Below are positions 1-10,235 of a stretch of DNA of 64,000 nucleotides, piece by piece. The DNA is from Bacteroidota bacterium (GTDB taxonomy: Bacteria; Bacteroidota; Bacteroidia; B-17B0; Aurantibacillaceae), in NCBI GenBank assembly GCA_025363015.1, contig JANYEQ010000102.1, positions 1 to 64,000 of the forward strand, read 5' to 3'. The position numbers were made by a program, and so were the translations under genes. The stretch's first letter is position 1, and each line of letters starts with the position of its first letter. The notes below the pieces were generated by a model. The model searched no databases. It saw nothing but the letters and a program-made list of their open reading frames with translations, and was not told the origin of the DNA.

Positions 1-1429
1 AATAGTTGGCCGTATTACCTACACCTGGAGATCCAACCACTGGATTAAAACTATAACTGTGAACACCTACTCCACTCATCGCATTAAAATTAAATAAATT
101 ACCCGTTAAACATTGTGTCGATATAGGAATAATGAAGGAAGTATTTATAGCGGCTGGTTGGGTAATTGTTATATTTGATTGAGAAACGCAACCATTATTA
201 TCTGTTACCGAAACTGTGTAGGTACCAATAGGTAAATTACTAGCTACTTGTGAATTTTGAACAGGCGAAGACGTCCAGGTATACGTATATGGGCCGGTGC
301 CTACTGGCGTTACAGAGCCGGTGCCATTGGTGCCGCCAAAACATGATACATTGGTACTATTAGCAGTACTTGAACAACAAGCCATAACAGCGGCAAAAGG
401 ATAATCTGGATCGCCTTGACAGGCAATTGAGCTCCAAGAACCGGTTTCCCCATCTCCCGTTGTATTAATACTAACATTTAAATTACTACATCCAGGTGAA
501 CAAAGTGCTTTTGTTTTTAATTTAAAGCAAAATGTCCAAGTACATAATCCTGATGAATTATAATCTCCAAAATTATTTCCAGCATTACCAGGTGAAAGTG
601 TATTATCGTAATAAAAACCAGGCCCAGTTACCGAACCCGTTGCCGTTGATGTATTGCCACCAGGAAACCACACCCAAGAACCATTTGTAGAACATGAGGT
701 GGCAGGAGTATAAGTAAGCGAAGTTAAATCCCAACCACAGCCAAAAGTAGGTATTACGCCATGTAACCAATTAGCACTAACTTGGGTATAACCAGAAATT
801 GTATAACAAAAATTAACAAAAGTGTTTGGAGGATATGTACCATTTGTAGGTGTTGGAGTAACTGCTAAATTTGAGGCCTGTAGGCAATTATTACAATCGT
901 TTAATGCACTTACGGCTAAGTTAAAATTTCCAGCTGCAGTTGCGGTCATGCCACTTACTTGAATGTAATATGTTTGACCAGGAGTAGTAGGTTGAAATAA
1001 AATAGTAGAGTTTCCGCCAGCTGTACCATTATTGGAACAATTAAATCCCGCTAAACTACCACATGTACCCGTCCATAAAGTAACCGCAGGATTAGCCAAA
1101 GTAGGTGCAGCACCTGGCGTTACAACTATTTGAAGTTGATTACCACTTGCAACAACCGTGTACCAAACATCTAAAGCAGGACCTGGTTGATTACCACCCG
1201 TTTGGCAATTTAATAAAGTGGTGTAGGGATTAGGGGCTGTAGCACCAATAGTTGTACCTGCAACGTTTACAACAGCACCAATGCCAGATGGGCAAGCCGA
1301 AGGGGCAGGCAATGTGCCTATACTAGTGGCCGTAGCACAATTATCATTTGCTGGTTGCGAAATTACTAAAAGTGAGATACATGATAAAATAAGTGAAAGA
1401 TATTTTTTTTTTATATATTGATGTTTCAT
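1..1429 (-). CDS. Large secreted protein with signal peptide and SprB-like repeat (partial, C-terminus beyond window start)
   Basis: Minus-strand frame open from ATG (cat at 1427-1429) to window edge: MKHQYIKKKYLSLILSCISLLVISQPANDNCATA...; includes SprB-like stretch SVTPVGTGPYTYTWTSSPVQNSQVASNLPIGTYTVSVTDNNGC. Not in the ORF track because it has no stop in the window. Confidence 0.8.
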   Translation of the reverse strand, partial: MKHQYIKKKYLSLILSCISLLVISQPANDNCATATSIGTLPAPSACPSGIGAVVNVAGTTIGATAPNPYTTLLNCQTGGNQPGPALDVWYTVVASGNQLQIVVTPGAAPTLANPAVTLWTGTCGSLAGFNCSNNGTAGGNSTILFQPTTPGQTYYIQVSGMTATAAGNFNLAVSALNDCNNCLQASNLAVTPTPTNGTYPPNTFVNFCYTISGYTQVSANWLHGVIPTFGCGWDLTSLTYTPATSCSTNGSWVWFPGGNTSTATGSVTGPGFYYDNTLSPGNAGNNFGDYNSSGLCTWTFCFKLKTKALCSPGCSNLNVSINTTGDGETGSWSSIACQGDPDYPFAAVMACCSSTANSTNVSCFGGTNGTGSVTPVGTGPYTYTWTSSPVQNSQVASNLPIGTYTVSVTDNNGCVSQSNITITQPAAINTSFIIPISTQCLTGNLFNFNAMSGVGVHSYSFNPVVGSPGVGNTANY

Positions 1430-1430
1430 T

Positions 1431-1814
1431 TTAGTTGGTAGTTTTAATGTTTGGATTACTTGAATATAAAGCAATTAAGGTACCTTGAGGTGTTAATTGA
1501 AATTTTGGCATTAAGTAACCTTTTACTTTTTCGGAATAAAGAGAAGGGTTAGTTTTATGATCTAAAATATAAAGTTCGCGAGCTGAAAATAAAACGAATT
1601 TTAATCCATTTGAAAACTCAAGGGTATCGTTAGTAGATTTATATCTATAATTTTCCATATTAGCTATTGAAATCGCAGTTTTATAACTCTCAACTTCTGA
1701 TTGAGAAACCGCTCCGTTTTGTATTATTTTAAAACTATTTATGTTGGTTTGCGAAACCATTATTTTATTAAAAAAAATAAAGAAACAACTAAGTAAAATG
1801 ATTTTTATTTTCAT
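1431..1814 (-). CDS. Hypothetical secreted protein, 127 aa
   Basis: ORF with N-terminal hydrophobic signal; stop lies 1 nt before the start of the downstream SprB-repeat gene, suggesting an operon. Confidence 0.65.
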   Translation of the reverse strand: MKIKIILLSCFFIFFNKIMVSQTNINSFKIIQNGAVSQSEVESYKTAISIANMENYRYKSTNDTLEFSNGLKFVLFSARELYILDHKTNPSLYSEKVKGYLMPKFQLTPQGTLIALYSSNPNIKTTN

Positions 1815-2112
1815 ATGCGTTTACGGTATATTATTGTGTGTAAGATAGCTTGTAATACTAGGCTACCAAAATCACTCACTCATTTAAAAGACGGTTTCGC
1901 TCAGTTTTTATAACAAAACATGTCCTAAATTAGTTTAGTAACATTTTTTGGATATTTTAAAGTTAAAAAATGGTTGTGAAATTGTAAAATTTTAAAAAAA
2001 TTAGATAAATGTTAAATTAATAAAATCTCAAATGTAATTGTGTTATTGCAAATATAAAATTAGCTGGGTTTTTAATTGAGATTTAGTTAATTTCGTAATT
2101 ATTTAACACCAA

Positions 2113-3135
2113 ATGCAAAAAAATAATTTATTACTTTTATTACTAATTGCGCTAATTTTTTTTAGTAGCTGCGAACAAAATTATAACAACAAAGTAACTA
2201 ATTGCGACCAAAATAAAATTATAACCAACCCACTTAACGATTCTGTTGAACTTGACTGGCAAGCCCCTGATACCAACTTAATACCCAATAACGAATTTGG
2301 TGAAGCGGTGCGTTATGGCAAAAAGTTAATTTTAAATACTGCTTATTACATTGGCCCACAAGGTGTAGTAAGTAAAAATTTAGGTAATAAAATGAATTGT
2401 ACTAACTGCCATTTAAATGCGGGTACAAAACCTTATGGCTTTAACTATTTTAGTTCGCACGCACGTTACCCACAATATAGAGCTAGAGAAAATAAAATTT
2501 TATCACTATCCGAAAGGGTTAATAACTGTATTGAACGCCCACATAACGGCAAACCTTTAAAATTAGATAGTAAAGAAATGACAGCTATTATTTGTTACAT
2601 CAAGTGGGTGGGGCAAAACGTACCCGTAGATAAACATGTAAAAGGCGATAAATCTATTGAACTTACTTTTATGGACAGACCTGCAGACCCTGTAAAAGGT
2701 GCAGAAATTTATATACGAGAATGTAAAGCCTGCCATGGCATTAATGGTGAAGGTAAAATGAGATTAGATAATGTTTGTTATGAATATCCACCATTATGGG
2801 GATTAGCATCTTATCAGCCAGGTAGCAGTATTCACAGAGTGGTAAAGGCAGCGGCATTTATTTATGCCAATATGCCAAATAACACTACCACGTATAATAA
2901 TCCAAAATTAACTATGGAAGAAGCCTTTGATGTTGCTGCCTTTATAAATGATGATAGAATTCATAAGCGCCCGGTAAACCATGGAACATTTAATTATCCC
3001 AATTATAAAAACAAGCCTATTGATTATGGAAAAGGGCCGTATATAGATACTTTTTCAGAACAACAACATAAATTTGGTCCATATCAACCTATTATTGACT
3101 TTAGAAAAAGTAAAGGTTTAGCCATTACTTTTTAA
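2113..3135 (+). CDS. Di-heme cytochrome c lipoprotein, TsdA (thiosulfate dehydrogenase)-like
   Basis: Lipobox-like FFSSCEQ; two CxxCH motifs (CTNCH, CKACH); N-terminal half GKKLILNTAYYIGPQGVVSKNLGNKMNCTNCHLNAGTKPYG resembles TsdA-type cytochromes. Confidence 0.8.
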   Translation: MQKNNLLLLLLIALIFFSSCEQNYNNKVTNCDQNKIITNPLNDSVELDWQAPDTNLIPNNEFGEAVRYGKKLILNTAYYIGPQGVVSKNLGNKMNCTNCHLNAGTKPYGFNYFSSHARYPQYRARENKILSLSERVNNCIERPHNGKPLKLDSKEMTAIICYIKWVGQNVPVDKHVKGDKSIELTFMDRPADPVKGAEIYIRECKACHGINGEGKMRLDNVCYEYPPLWGLASYQPGSSIHRVVKAAAFIYANMPNNTTTYNNPKLTMEEAFDVAAFINDDRIHKRPVNHGTFNYPNYKNKPIDYGKGPYIDTFSEQQHKFGPYQPIIDFRKSKGLAITF

Positions 3136-3921
3136 TTACTTTACCACCAATGCTTTTGTAACACGCGTAGCAATTACATTTGCAATTTTAGAAATATATT
3201 TTTCGATAATTTTTTTAGGGTTATTTAAAGTGCTTTCAAATTCTTGCTCAGCAATGCCCGAATTTATTTCTTTAGCGTCGAAGGTATAAACAGTATAATG
3301 CACAATAATTTTTCGGTTCGCATTCCCTTCACCTAATTCGGCAGGGCCTTTGCTGCCCATCGCTTTAATTTCTAGTTGGTTTATAAACACAAAAATATCG
3401 GTTTTGTATTTGGCATACAATAAGGGTACTACTTTGGCATTAGTTACTTTAGCATTCATAAAACGAGCTTCAGTATTAGTTTCTACATTTAATTGCCCTT
3501 TTTCTACTTGCTTTTTATCTTTTTCTTTTTTAGGTGCTTGGTAATTATCCTGATTAGGCACTTTTTGATAATCAAAACTTAAATATTGATAAATACCTTC
3601 CATATCTTTTTTATACTTTGTGGTATCTTCCATTAAATCTACAACGCCATATTTTTCAGTTTTAAAGGCTTTGTATAGCTGGTCGTTTAATCCATCTCTA
3701 AATGTGTGTTTAATTTGTTTAGCGGTTAATTTAGTTTCGGCATTAATGTTATAATCTATTTCACTTAAATACAACCGTGGCTCAAATGGTATAAGCATTA
3801 CTTTATGAGTAGTAGAAGTTTCGCGTTCTACTTTATCTTTTTTATTAATAGTTGTTTGGCTAAAACAATTAAAAATTAAAAAATTAAAAAATAATACTAT
3901 CGTTAGTTTTATTAAATTCAT
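3136..3921 (-). CDS. Hypothetical secreted protein, 261 aa
   Basis: ORF with signal peptide; immediately downstream of rseP on the same strand. Confidence 0.65.
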   Translation of the reverse strand: MNLIKLTIVLFFNFLIFNCFSQTTINKKDKVERETSTTHKVMLIPFEPRLYLSEIDYNINAETKLTAKQIKHTFRDGLNDQLYKAFKTEKYGVVDLMEDTTKYKKDMEGIYQYLSFDYQKVPNQDNYQAPKKEKDKKQVEKGQLNVETNTEARFMNAKVTNAKVVPLLYAKYKTDIFVFINQLEIKAMGSKGPAELGEGNANRKIIVHYTVYTFDAKEINSGIAEQEFESTLNNPKKIIEKYISKIANVIATRVTKALVVK

Positions 3922-3931
3922 TTAAAAAAAA

Positions 3932-5263
3932 TTAATTTCTTAACCAATCTGTATTAGCATAAACCATTAAGCCTAATACAATAAATAAGCCAACATTGTT
4001 TGCATAATAAATTACCTTATCGCTTACTTTTTTGCCAGTTACCATTTCCCATAAAATAAACATAATATAACCGCCATCAAGCATGGGTATGGGTAAAAAA
4101 TTCATAAAGGCTAAAGCCAATGATAAAAAGCCCGTAAACATCCAAAAGCCTTGCCAATCCCAAACTGGATTCATTTGTTGTACCATAGTGTAAAACCCAC
4201 CCACTTGTTTATGAGCATCTTTTACAGTAAAAATTACAACAAACTGTTTGGCTTGCATTACAATTTGCTCAATACCATCTTTTACACCTTGCGATAAAGC
4301 GCCAAAAAAACTGTACTTGGTTTCAACAATTTTAATATCGGGGGGGCTTTGATAAATACCTAGAGCGGCTTGGTCATTTACATTGCAGGTAGTATTAATA
4401 GTATCGCTTCCTCTTAAAACCAAAAGGTTAACTTTTTTAGAAATATTTTTGTTTAATTCGGTTTTATACTCATCAAAAAATACAATAGGACTATTGTTTA
4501 CAGCAATTATTTTATCGCCTTTTTTAAAATTAGCATTGGCGGCAAATGTGGTTTTATCTACCGAATCAATAGTGCCCATTAAATAACGTGGGGCAATAAA
4601 TTTAGATTTTTTAATGCGTTTTAAAATTAAGCCCCTATCATCGTTAGTAACTGTTAAATTAAACGGCTCACCGTTTGCATGAATACCTTCAATATTTTTA
4701 GCACCATTCATAATTAATTCAATAGGAATTCGGTTTACCGATGTAACAGGTTTGCCACCCAAGGCTGTTATTACATCGCCATTACGTAAGCCCATATTAT
4801 AGGCAGTGCTATCTACAGCAATTCCGTACTTTAAATTTGTCATTGGCAAGGTTTCTTTTCCCCACACAAATAAAGCCATCCAAAAAATTAAAACACCTAA
4901 TATTAAATTTACAATAATACCACCCATCATTACCAACAAGCGTTGCCACGCTGGCTTGCTGCGTAATTCCCATGGCTGTGGTGGCGCATCAATTACACTT
5001 TTATCCATTTGCTCATCTACCATACCCGCAATACTAACGTAGCCACCAAACGGAAACCAACCAATACCATATTCCGTGTCGCCAATTTTCTTTTTAAATA
5101 AGGCAAAATTAGCAACGTTTGCAAAGGGAAATAAAAAATCGAAAAACAAATAAAATTTATCTACCTTACATTTAAAACGTTTGGCAAACCAAAAATGACC
5201 AAATTCATGAAGGGTAACAAGTATAGTAAGACTTAAAAAAAGTTGGGCTATTTTTATAAACAT
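3932..5263 (-). CDS. rseP: RIP metalloprotease RseP (site-2 protease)
   Basis: HExxH in TLHEFGHFWFAKRF, PDZ region, C-terminal MNFLPIPMLDGG motif. Start moved to MFIKIAQLF (cat 5261-5263). Confidence 0.93.
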   Translation of the reverse strand: MFIKIAQLFLSLTILVTLHEFGHFWFAKRFKCKVDKFYLFFDFLFPFANVANFALFKKKIGDTEYGIGWFPFGGYVSIAGMVDEQMDKSVIDAPPQPWELRSKPAWQRLLVMMGGIIVNLILGVLIFWMALFVWGKETLPMTNLKYGIAVDSTAYNMGLRNGDVITALGGKPVTSVNRIPIELIMNGAKNIEGIHANGEPFNLTVTNDDRGLILKRIKKSKFIAPRYLMGTIDSVDKTTFAANANFKKGDKIIAVNNSPIVFFDEYKTELNKNISKKVNLLVLRGSDTINTTCNVNDQAALGIYQSPPDIKIVETKYSFFGALSQGVKDGIEQIVMQAKQFVVIFTVKDAHKQVGGFYTMVQQMNPVWDWQGFWMFTGFLSLALAFMNFLPIPMLDGGYIMFILWEMVTGKKVSDKVIYYANNVGLFIVLGLMVYANTDWLRN

Positions 5264-5431
5264 AATTAATAATTTGTAAGCGGTAAATATACACACAAAT
5301 TAATTGTGTTAAAAGTTAAACAAGTTGCTATTTTAAAGTGTAGTAAATAATTATTGTTAAATTTTATGTAAGGTAAATCTATATACACATATTTTTTGTA
5401 TCTTTATATAAATACATTATTTAAAATAAAA

Positions 5432-6049
5432 ATGAAAAAATTAATATTACTTCCGCTTATAGCAATTGTTGTTACTACTATCTATTCGTTCTCAATTAAA
5501 AAAACAAATTTTGACGAAATTACTATTGCCTCTACCTTACCACAAGCCGATTTAAAAATGAAAGATGTAAGTGGTAAAGACATTAGTCTTAACGATGCAA
5601 AAACAGCTAAGGGCTTATTAGTAATTTTCAGCTGTAATACTTGTCCTTATGTAAAGTTAAGCGAAACACGTATTAAAGAATATACCGATTATTGTGCCAC
5701 CAATGGCATTGGTTGTATTTTAATTAACAGTAACGAAGCACAACGTGTAGAAGATGATAGCTTTGATGCCATGGTAAAATATTATACTGCTCAAAATTTA
5801 AAATGTTTTTATACAGTTGATGCTAAAAGCACATTGGCAAATGCCTTTGGTGCTACTCGTACCCCACAATGTTTTTTATTTAACGCAAAGGGCTTAATTT
5901 ACAAAGGCGCTATTGATGATAACGTAAAAGATGCTTCGGCTGTAAAAGTAACCTATTTAAAAGATGCGTTAAATGCAGTTATTAAAGGTGCAAATCCTGC
6001 AATACAAGAAACAAAAAGTATTGGTTGTAGCATTAAACGTGTAGAATAA
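5432..6049 (+). CDS. Thioredoxin/redoxin family protein (AhpC/TSA-like)
   Basis: Thioredoxin-like fold with CNTCPYVK motif; start at MKKLILLPLIAIV. Confidence 0.8.
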   Translation: MKKLILLPLIAIVVTTIYSFSIKKTNFDEITIASTLPQADLKMKDVSGKDISLNDAKTAKGLLVIFSCNTCPYVKLSETRIKEYTDYCATNGIGCILINSNEAQRVEDDSFDAMVKYYTAQNLKCFYTVDAKSTLANAFGATRTPQCFLFNAKGLIYKGAIDDNVKDASAVKVTYLKDALNAVIKGANPAIQETKSIGCSIKRVE

Positions 6050-6090
6050 TTTTCATTTTTTTTATTTTTTACTTTATATCTTTGTACTAA

Positions 6091-6261
6091 ATGTTTAATA
6101 AACAATTAGAACCTGAAGATTTTTATTATAGCCCCGAAGGCTATATAATTTTTACCGAAAAATATCATTTAAAACGTGGGCATTGTTGCAAAAATGGTTG
6201 CAAACACTGCCCTTATGGATATAATAAAAAAACAGGCACTTTTGATAAAGACAAAAAATAA
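6091..6261 (+). CDS. DUF5522-like small protein (56 aa)
   Basis: Manual translation MFNKQLEPEDFYYSPEGYIIFTEKYHLKRGHCCKNGCKHCPYGYNKKTGTFDKDKK*; Cys-rich CCxxGCxHCPYG signature. Absent from the ORF track (below length cutoff). Confidence 0.85.
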   Translation: MFNKQLEPEDFYYSPEGYIIFTEKYHLKRGHCCKNGCKHCPYGYNKKTGTFDKDKK

Positions 6262-6270
6262 AATTAGTAT

Positions 6271-8310
6271 ATGACCTCAGAATTTTTTAAACAACTTATT
6301 TTACAAGGTATTCCTACCGAATTACCAGTATCAAAAACTTACGAAAGCGCCATTAATCACGCGCCTAAACGTAAAGATATTTTAAATACTGATGAAAAAA
6401 AATTAGCCATTCAAAATGCACTACGTTATTTTAAACCTCAGCAACATGCTATTTTAGCTAAAGAGTTTGCAGAAGAATTAAAAACATACGGACGCATTTA
6501 TATGTACCGTTTTCGCCCCGATTATAAAATTTTTGCACGTCCCATTAATGAGTATCCGCACCAATCCATACAAGCAGCGGCTATTATGCACATGCTTAGT
6601 AATAATTTAGATTATGCGGTGGCACAACATCCACACGAATTAATTACCTATGGGGGTAATGGATCTGTGTTTCAAAACTGGGCGCAATACTTGTTAACGA
6701 TGCAGTATTTAGCAACCATGACAGATGAACAAACATTAGTTTTGTATAGCGGACATCCCATGGGTTTATTTCCTTCGCATAAAGATGCTCCTCGTGTGGT
6801 GGTAACTAACGGCATGATGATTCCTAATTATAGCAAACCCGATGATTGGGAAAAATTTAATGCCTTAGGTGTAACGCAATACGGACAAATGACGGCGGGT
6901 TCGTTTATGTACATTGGTCCACAGGGCATTGTACACGGCACTTGTATTACGGTGATGAATGCGGCGCGAAAAATTTGTAAAACAGAAGAAGAACGTAAAG
7001 GAAAACTATTTGTAACTTGTGGTTTGGGCGGCATGAGTGGCGCGCAACCAAAAGCAGCAAAAATTGCTAATTTAGTTTCTGTTACCGCTGATATAAACGC
7101 CAAAGCGGTGCACACACGCCATTCACAAGGTTGGGTAGATGAAGTATTTGATAATTTAGATGCGTTAATTCCTCGCATTAAAACAGCGCAAACAAATAAA
7201 GAAGCTGTTTCGTTGGCGTACCAAGGTAATGTGGTAGATTTATGGGAGCAATTGGTAAAAGAAAATATACCCGTTGATATTGGCTCTGATCAATCATCCC
7301 TGCACAATCCTTGGGCGGGGGGGTATTATCCTGCAGGATTATCACTAGAAGAAAGTAATGAATTAATGGCCTCCGATCCTACTAAATTTAAAGAAGAAGT
7401 TCAGAAAACCTTAGTTCGTCATGCTAACGCAATTAATACACTTACAAACAAAGGCATGTATTTTTTCGATTACGGAAATGCCTTTTTATTAGAAGCTGGT
7501 AGAGCTGGTGCAGATATTTATGAAACAGAAAAACCAATTAAAGGTGGGCGTATAGGAGCCACGTTTAAATATAAAAGTTACGTACAAGATATTTTAGGGC
7601 CCATGTGTTTTGATTATGGCTTTGGTCCGTTCCGCTGGGTTTGTACGAGTGCTGATGAAAATGATTTACGTAAAACCGATGAAATTGCTTTACATGTTTT
7701 AGAAGAAATATATAAAACGGCACCTACAGAAATTAAACAACAATTAAGCGATAATATTATTTGGATTAGAGATGCCATGAAAAATAACTTAGTAGTTGGT
7801 TCGCAAGCCCGCATTTTATATGCGGATAGCGAAGGCCGTGTAAAAATTGCCGAAGCTATTAATAAAGCCATTGCTGATAAACAAATTTCGGCGCCTGTAG
7901 TTTTAGGTAGAGATCATCATGATGTGAGTGGCACCGATTCTCCTTACCGCGAAACATCTAACATTTATGATGGCAGTAAATATACAGCCGATATGGCTGT
8001 GCAAAATTTTGTAGGTGATGCCTTTAGAGGCGCCACTTGGATTAGCTTGCACAATGGCGGCGGCGTTGGTTGGGGCGAAGTAATAAATGGCGGCTTTGGT
8101 TTAGTATTAGACGGAAGCGCTGATGCGGATAGAAGGTTAAAATCGATGTTATTTTGGGATGTGAACAACGGCATTGCTCGCCGAAGTTGGGCGCGCAACA
8201 AAGAAGCAAATTTTGCAATAAAACGCGAAATGGAACGTACTCCAAATTTAAAAGTAACCTTACCAAATTTGGTAGACGATACTATTTTAAATACTATTAA
8301 TTTTACATAA
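6271..8310 (+). CDS. hutU: Urocanate hydratase
   Basis: 679 aa; YGGNGSVFQNWAQYLLTMQYLATMTDEQTLVLYSGHPMGLFPS and QYGQMTAGSFMYIGPQGIVHGT are characteristic. Confidence 0.95.
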   Translation: MTSEFFKQLILQGIPTELPVSKTYESAINHAPKRKDILNTDEKKLAIQNALRYFKPQQHAILAKEFAEELKTYGRIYMYRFRPDYKIFARPINEYPHQSIQAAAIMHMLSNNLDYAVAQHPHELITYGGNGSVFQNWAQYLLTMQYLATMTDEQTLVLYSGHPMGLFPSHKDAPRVVVTNGMMIPNYSKPDDWEKFNALGVTQYGQMTAGSFMYIGPQGIVHGTCITVMNAARKICKTEEERKGKLFVTCGLGGMSGAQPKAAKIANLVSVTADINAKAVHTRHSQGWVDEVFDNLDALIPRIKTAQTNKEAVSLAYQGNVVDLWEQLVKENIPVDIGSDQSSLHNPWAGGYYPAGLSLEESNELMASDPTKFKEEVQKTLVRHANAINTLTNKGMYFFDYGNAFLLEAGRAGADIYETEKPIKGGRIGATFKYKSYVQDILGPMCFDYGFGPFRWVCTSADENDLRKTDEIALHVLEEIYKTAPTEIKQQLSDNIIWIRDAMKNNLVVGSQARILYADSEGRVKIAEAINKAIADKQISAPVVLGRDHHDVSGTDSPYRETSNIYDGSKYTADMAVQNFVGDAFRGATWISLHNGGGVGWGEVINGGFGLVLDGSADADRRLKSMLFWDVNNGIARRSWARNKEANFAIKREMERTPNLKVTLPNLVDDTILNTINFT

Positions 8311-8350
8311 TACTAACACATTAAAAGTAAAGTTTACATCTAACATAGCA

Positions 8351-8716
8351 ATGCAAAAATTTTTATTTTATTTTATGATACTCCTGTATGTTGCAGCGGG
8401 CTTAAATCATTTTATAAACCCCCATTTTTATTTAAAAATAATGCCACCCTACCTACCTTATCACAAGGCCTGTGTATTTTTAAGTGGCGTGTGCGAAATT
8501 GTGTTTGCAGTGCTACTACTTTTTAAATCTACCAAAAAAATAGCCGCTTATTTAATTATAGCAATGTTACTTGTATTTTTTACGGTACACATACAAATGC
8601 TAGTGGATAGTTGGAATAAAACAGGTATTGTTTTTTGGATACCAGTTGTACGCTTGCCCTTACAATTTGTTTTTATTTATTGGGCATACATATATAGCAA
8701 GTCCAATAAAAACTAA
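8351..8716 (+). CDS. DoxX-like small membrane protein
   Basis: 121 aa, four hydrophobic segments, N-terminal AAGLNHFINPHFYLKIMPPYLPYH typical of DoxX-like/MauE-type proteins. Confidence 0.75.
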   Translation: MQKFLFYFMILLYVAAGLNHFINPHFYLKIMPPYLPYHKACVFLSGVCEIVFAVLLLFKSTKKIAAYLIIAMLLVFFTVHIQMLVDSWNKTGIVFWIPVVRLPLQFVFIYWAYIYSKSNKN

Positions 8717-8742
8717 GTCTTTTTTATTTCCTATTTTGTGGT

Positions 8743-10149
8743 TTAAATATGCAAGGCTCTTTTACCAGTTGCATCTAAACATGCTTCTTTCATGCTTTCG
8801 GTAAAGGTAGGGTGCGCGTGACTCATACGACTTATATCTTCTGCGCTTGCTTTGTATTCCATTGCAATAACAGCTTCGGCAATCATGTCTGCGGTACGTG
8901 GCCCAATCATGTGTACACCTAGAATTTCATCGGTTACTTCATCTGCCAATACTTTTACAAAACCGTCGGTATCCATACTCGCTCTTGCTCTACCACTTGC
9001 TTTAAACGGAAAGCTACCTACTTTGTATTTTTTACCTTGCTCTTTTAATTGTTCTTCGGTTAAGCCTACAGCCGCCACTTCGGGCCAAGTATACACTACG
9101 CCTGGTATTAAATTATAATCAATGTGGGGTTTTTGTCCTGCTAATTGTTCCGCAACAAAAACGCCTTCTTCTTCAGCTTTATGGGCTAACATGGCGCCTT
9201 TAACAACATCGCCAATAGCATAAATATTATCTACGTTTGTTTTTAAATGATTATCCGTTTCTATTCGTCCACGATTATCTAATTTAACGCCTGCATTTTC
9301 TAAACCTAAATTTTCGGTGTATGGTTTACGTCCAACTGCTACAAGGCAATAATCGCCTTTAATTTCAACGGTTTCGTCTTTTGCATTTAATGCCGTAACG
9401 GTTACTTCCTTAGCGGTAGCTTTTGTGCCAGTAACTTTGTGTTTAAATAAAAATTCGAAACTTAAATTCTTTTTTAATACACGTTGTAATTCTTTGCTAA
9501 GCGAACCATCCATGCCTGCAATGATTCTATCCATAAATTCTACAACAGTCACTTTACTACCTAAACGGCCATACACACTGCCTAACTCTAAACCAATTAC
9601 GCCACCGCCAATTATTATTAAATGTTTGGGCACTTCGGTTAATTCTAAAGCTTCGGTGGATGTAATCACACGTTTTTTATCAATATCAATGCCAGGTAAC
9701 GATGAGGGCTTAGAGCCTGTGGCAATGATAGTTTTAGCGGACTCTATTTTTTCAATCGTGCCATCGTCTTTTTTTATTTGAATAGTTGTTTTATTTTCAA
9801 ACGAGCCAAAACCAGTGTAAACAGTAATTTTATTTTTTTTCATTAAAAAATTAATGCCTTCAACCGTCATTTTTACAACGCCACGTTTACGTTCTATCAT
9901 TTGTTTAATATTTACTTTAGGCGCTTTAATATCAATACCATGTTCTTCAAAATGATGGACAGCATTATAATAATGTTCGCTACTATCTAACAAGGCTTTT
10001 GAGGGGATACATCCTACGTTTAAACACGTGCCACCTAATGAGGGATATTTTTCAATTAAAGCAGTTTTCATTCCTAATTGTGCACAACGAATGGCGGCTA
10101 CATATCCACCTGGGCCGCCTCCAATAATAGTTACATCAAATTTTTCCAT
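8743..10149 (-). CDS. lpdA: Dihydrolipoyl dehydrogenase
   Basis: GGGPGGYVAAIRCAQLG, redox-active GGTCLNVGCIPSKALL, C-terminal HAHPTFTESMKEA. Confidence 0.96.
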   Translation of the reverse strand: MEKFDVTIIGGGPGGYVAAIRCAQLGMKTALIEKYPSLGGTCLNVGCIPSKALLDSSEHYYNAVHHFEEHGIDIKAPKVNIKQMIERKRGVVKMTVEGINFLMKKNKITVYTGFGSFENKTTIQIKKDDGTIEKIESAKTIIATGSKPSSLPGIDIDKKRVITSTEALELTEVPKHLIIIGGGVIGLELGSVYGRLGSKVTVVEFMDRIIAGMDGSLSKELQRVLKKNLSFEFLFKHKVTGTKATAKEVTVTALNAKDETVEIKGDYCLVAVGRKPYTENLGLENAGVKLDNRGRIETDNHLKTNVDNIYAIGDVVKGAMLAHKAEEEGVFVAEQLAGQKPHIDYNLIPGVVYTWPEVAAVGLTEEQLKEQGKKYKVGSFPFKASGRARASMDTDGFVKVLADEVTDEILGVHMIGPRTADMIAEAVIAMEYKASAEDISRMSHAHPTFTESMKEACLDATGKRALHI

Positions 10150-10235
10150 AATTATATATTTAAGTTTTGAATTAGTAAATTAAAAATGCGAAGTTAAACA
10201 ATATTTTAAAGTTTTTTAATTGTTGTTTTTGTTAG

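Noticed and set aside
3350-3544. 64-aa plus-strand ORF inside the 261-aa hypothetical gene
   Set aside because: Antisense to a longer ORF with a signal peptide; no independent support.
6828-8266. Several 74-116 aa minus-strand ORFs inside hutU
   Set aside because: Fully antisense to a strongly conserved enzyme, with no recognisable product.
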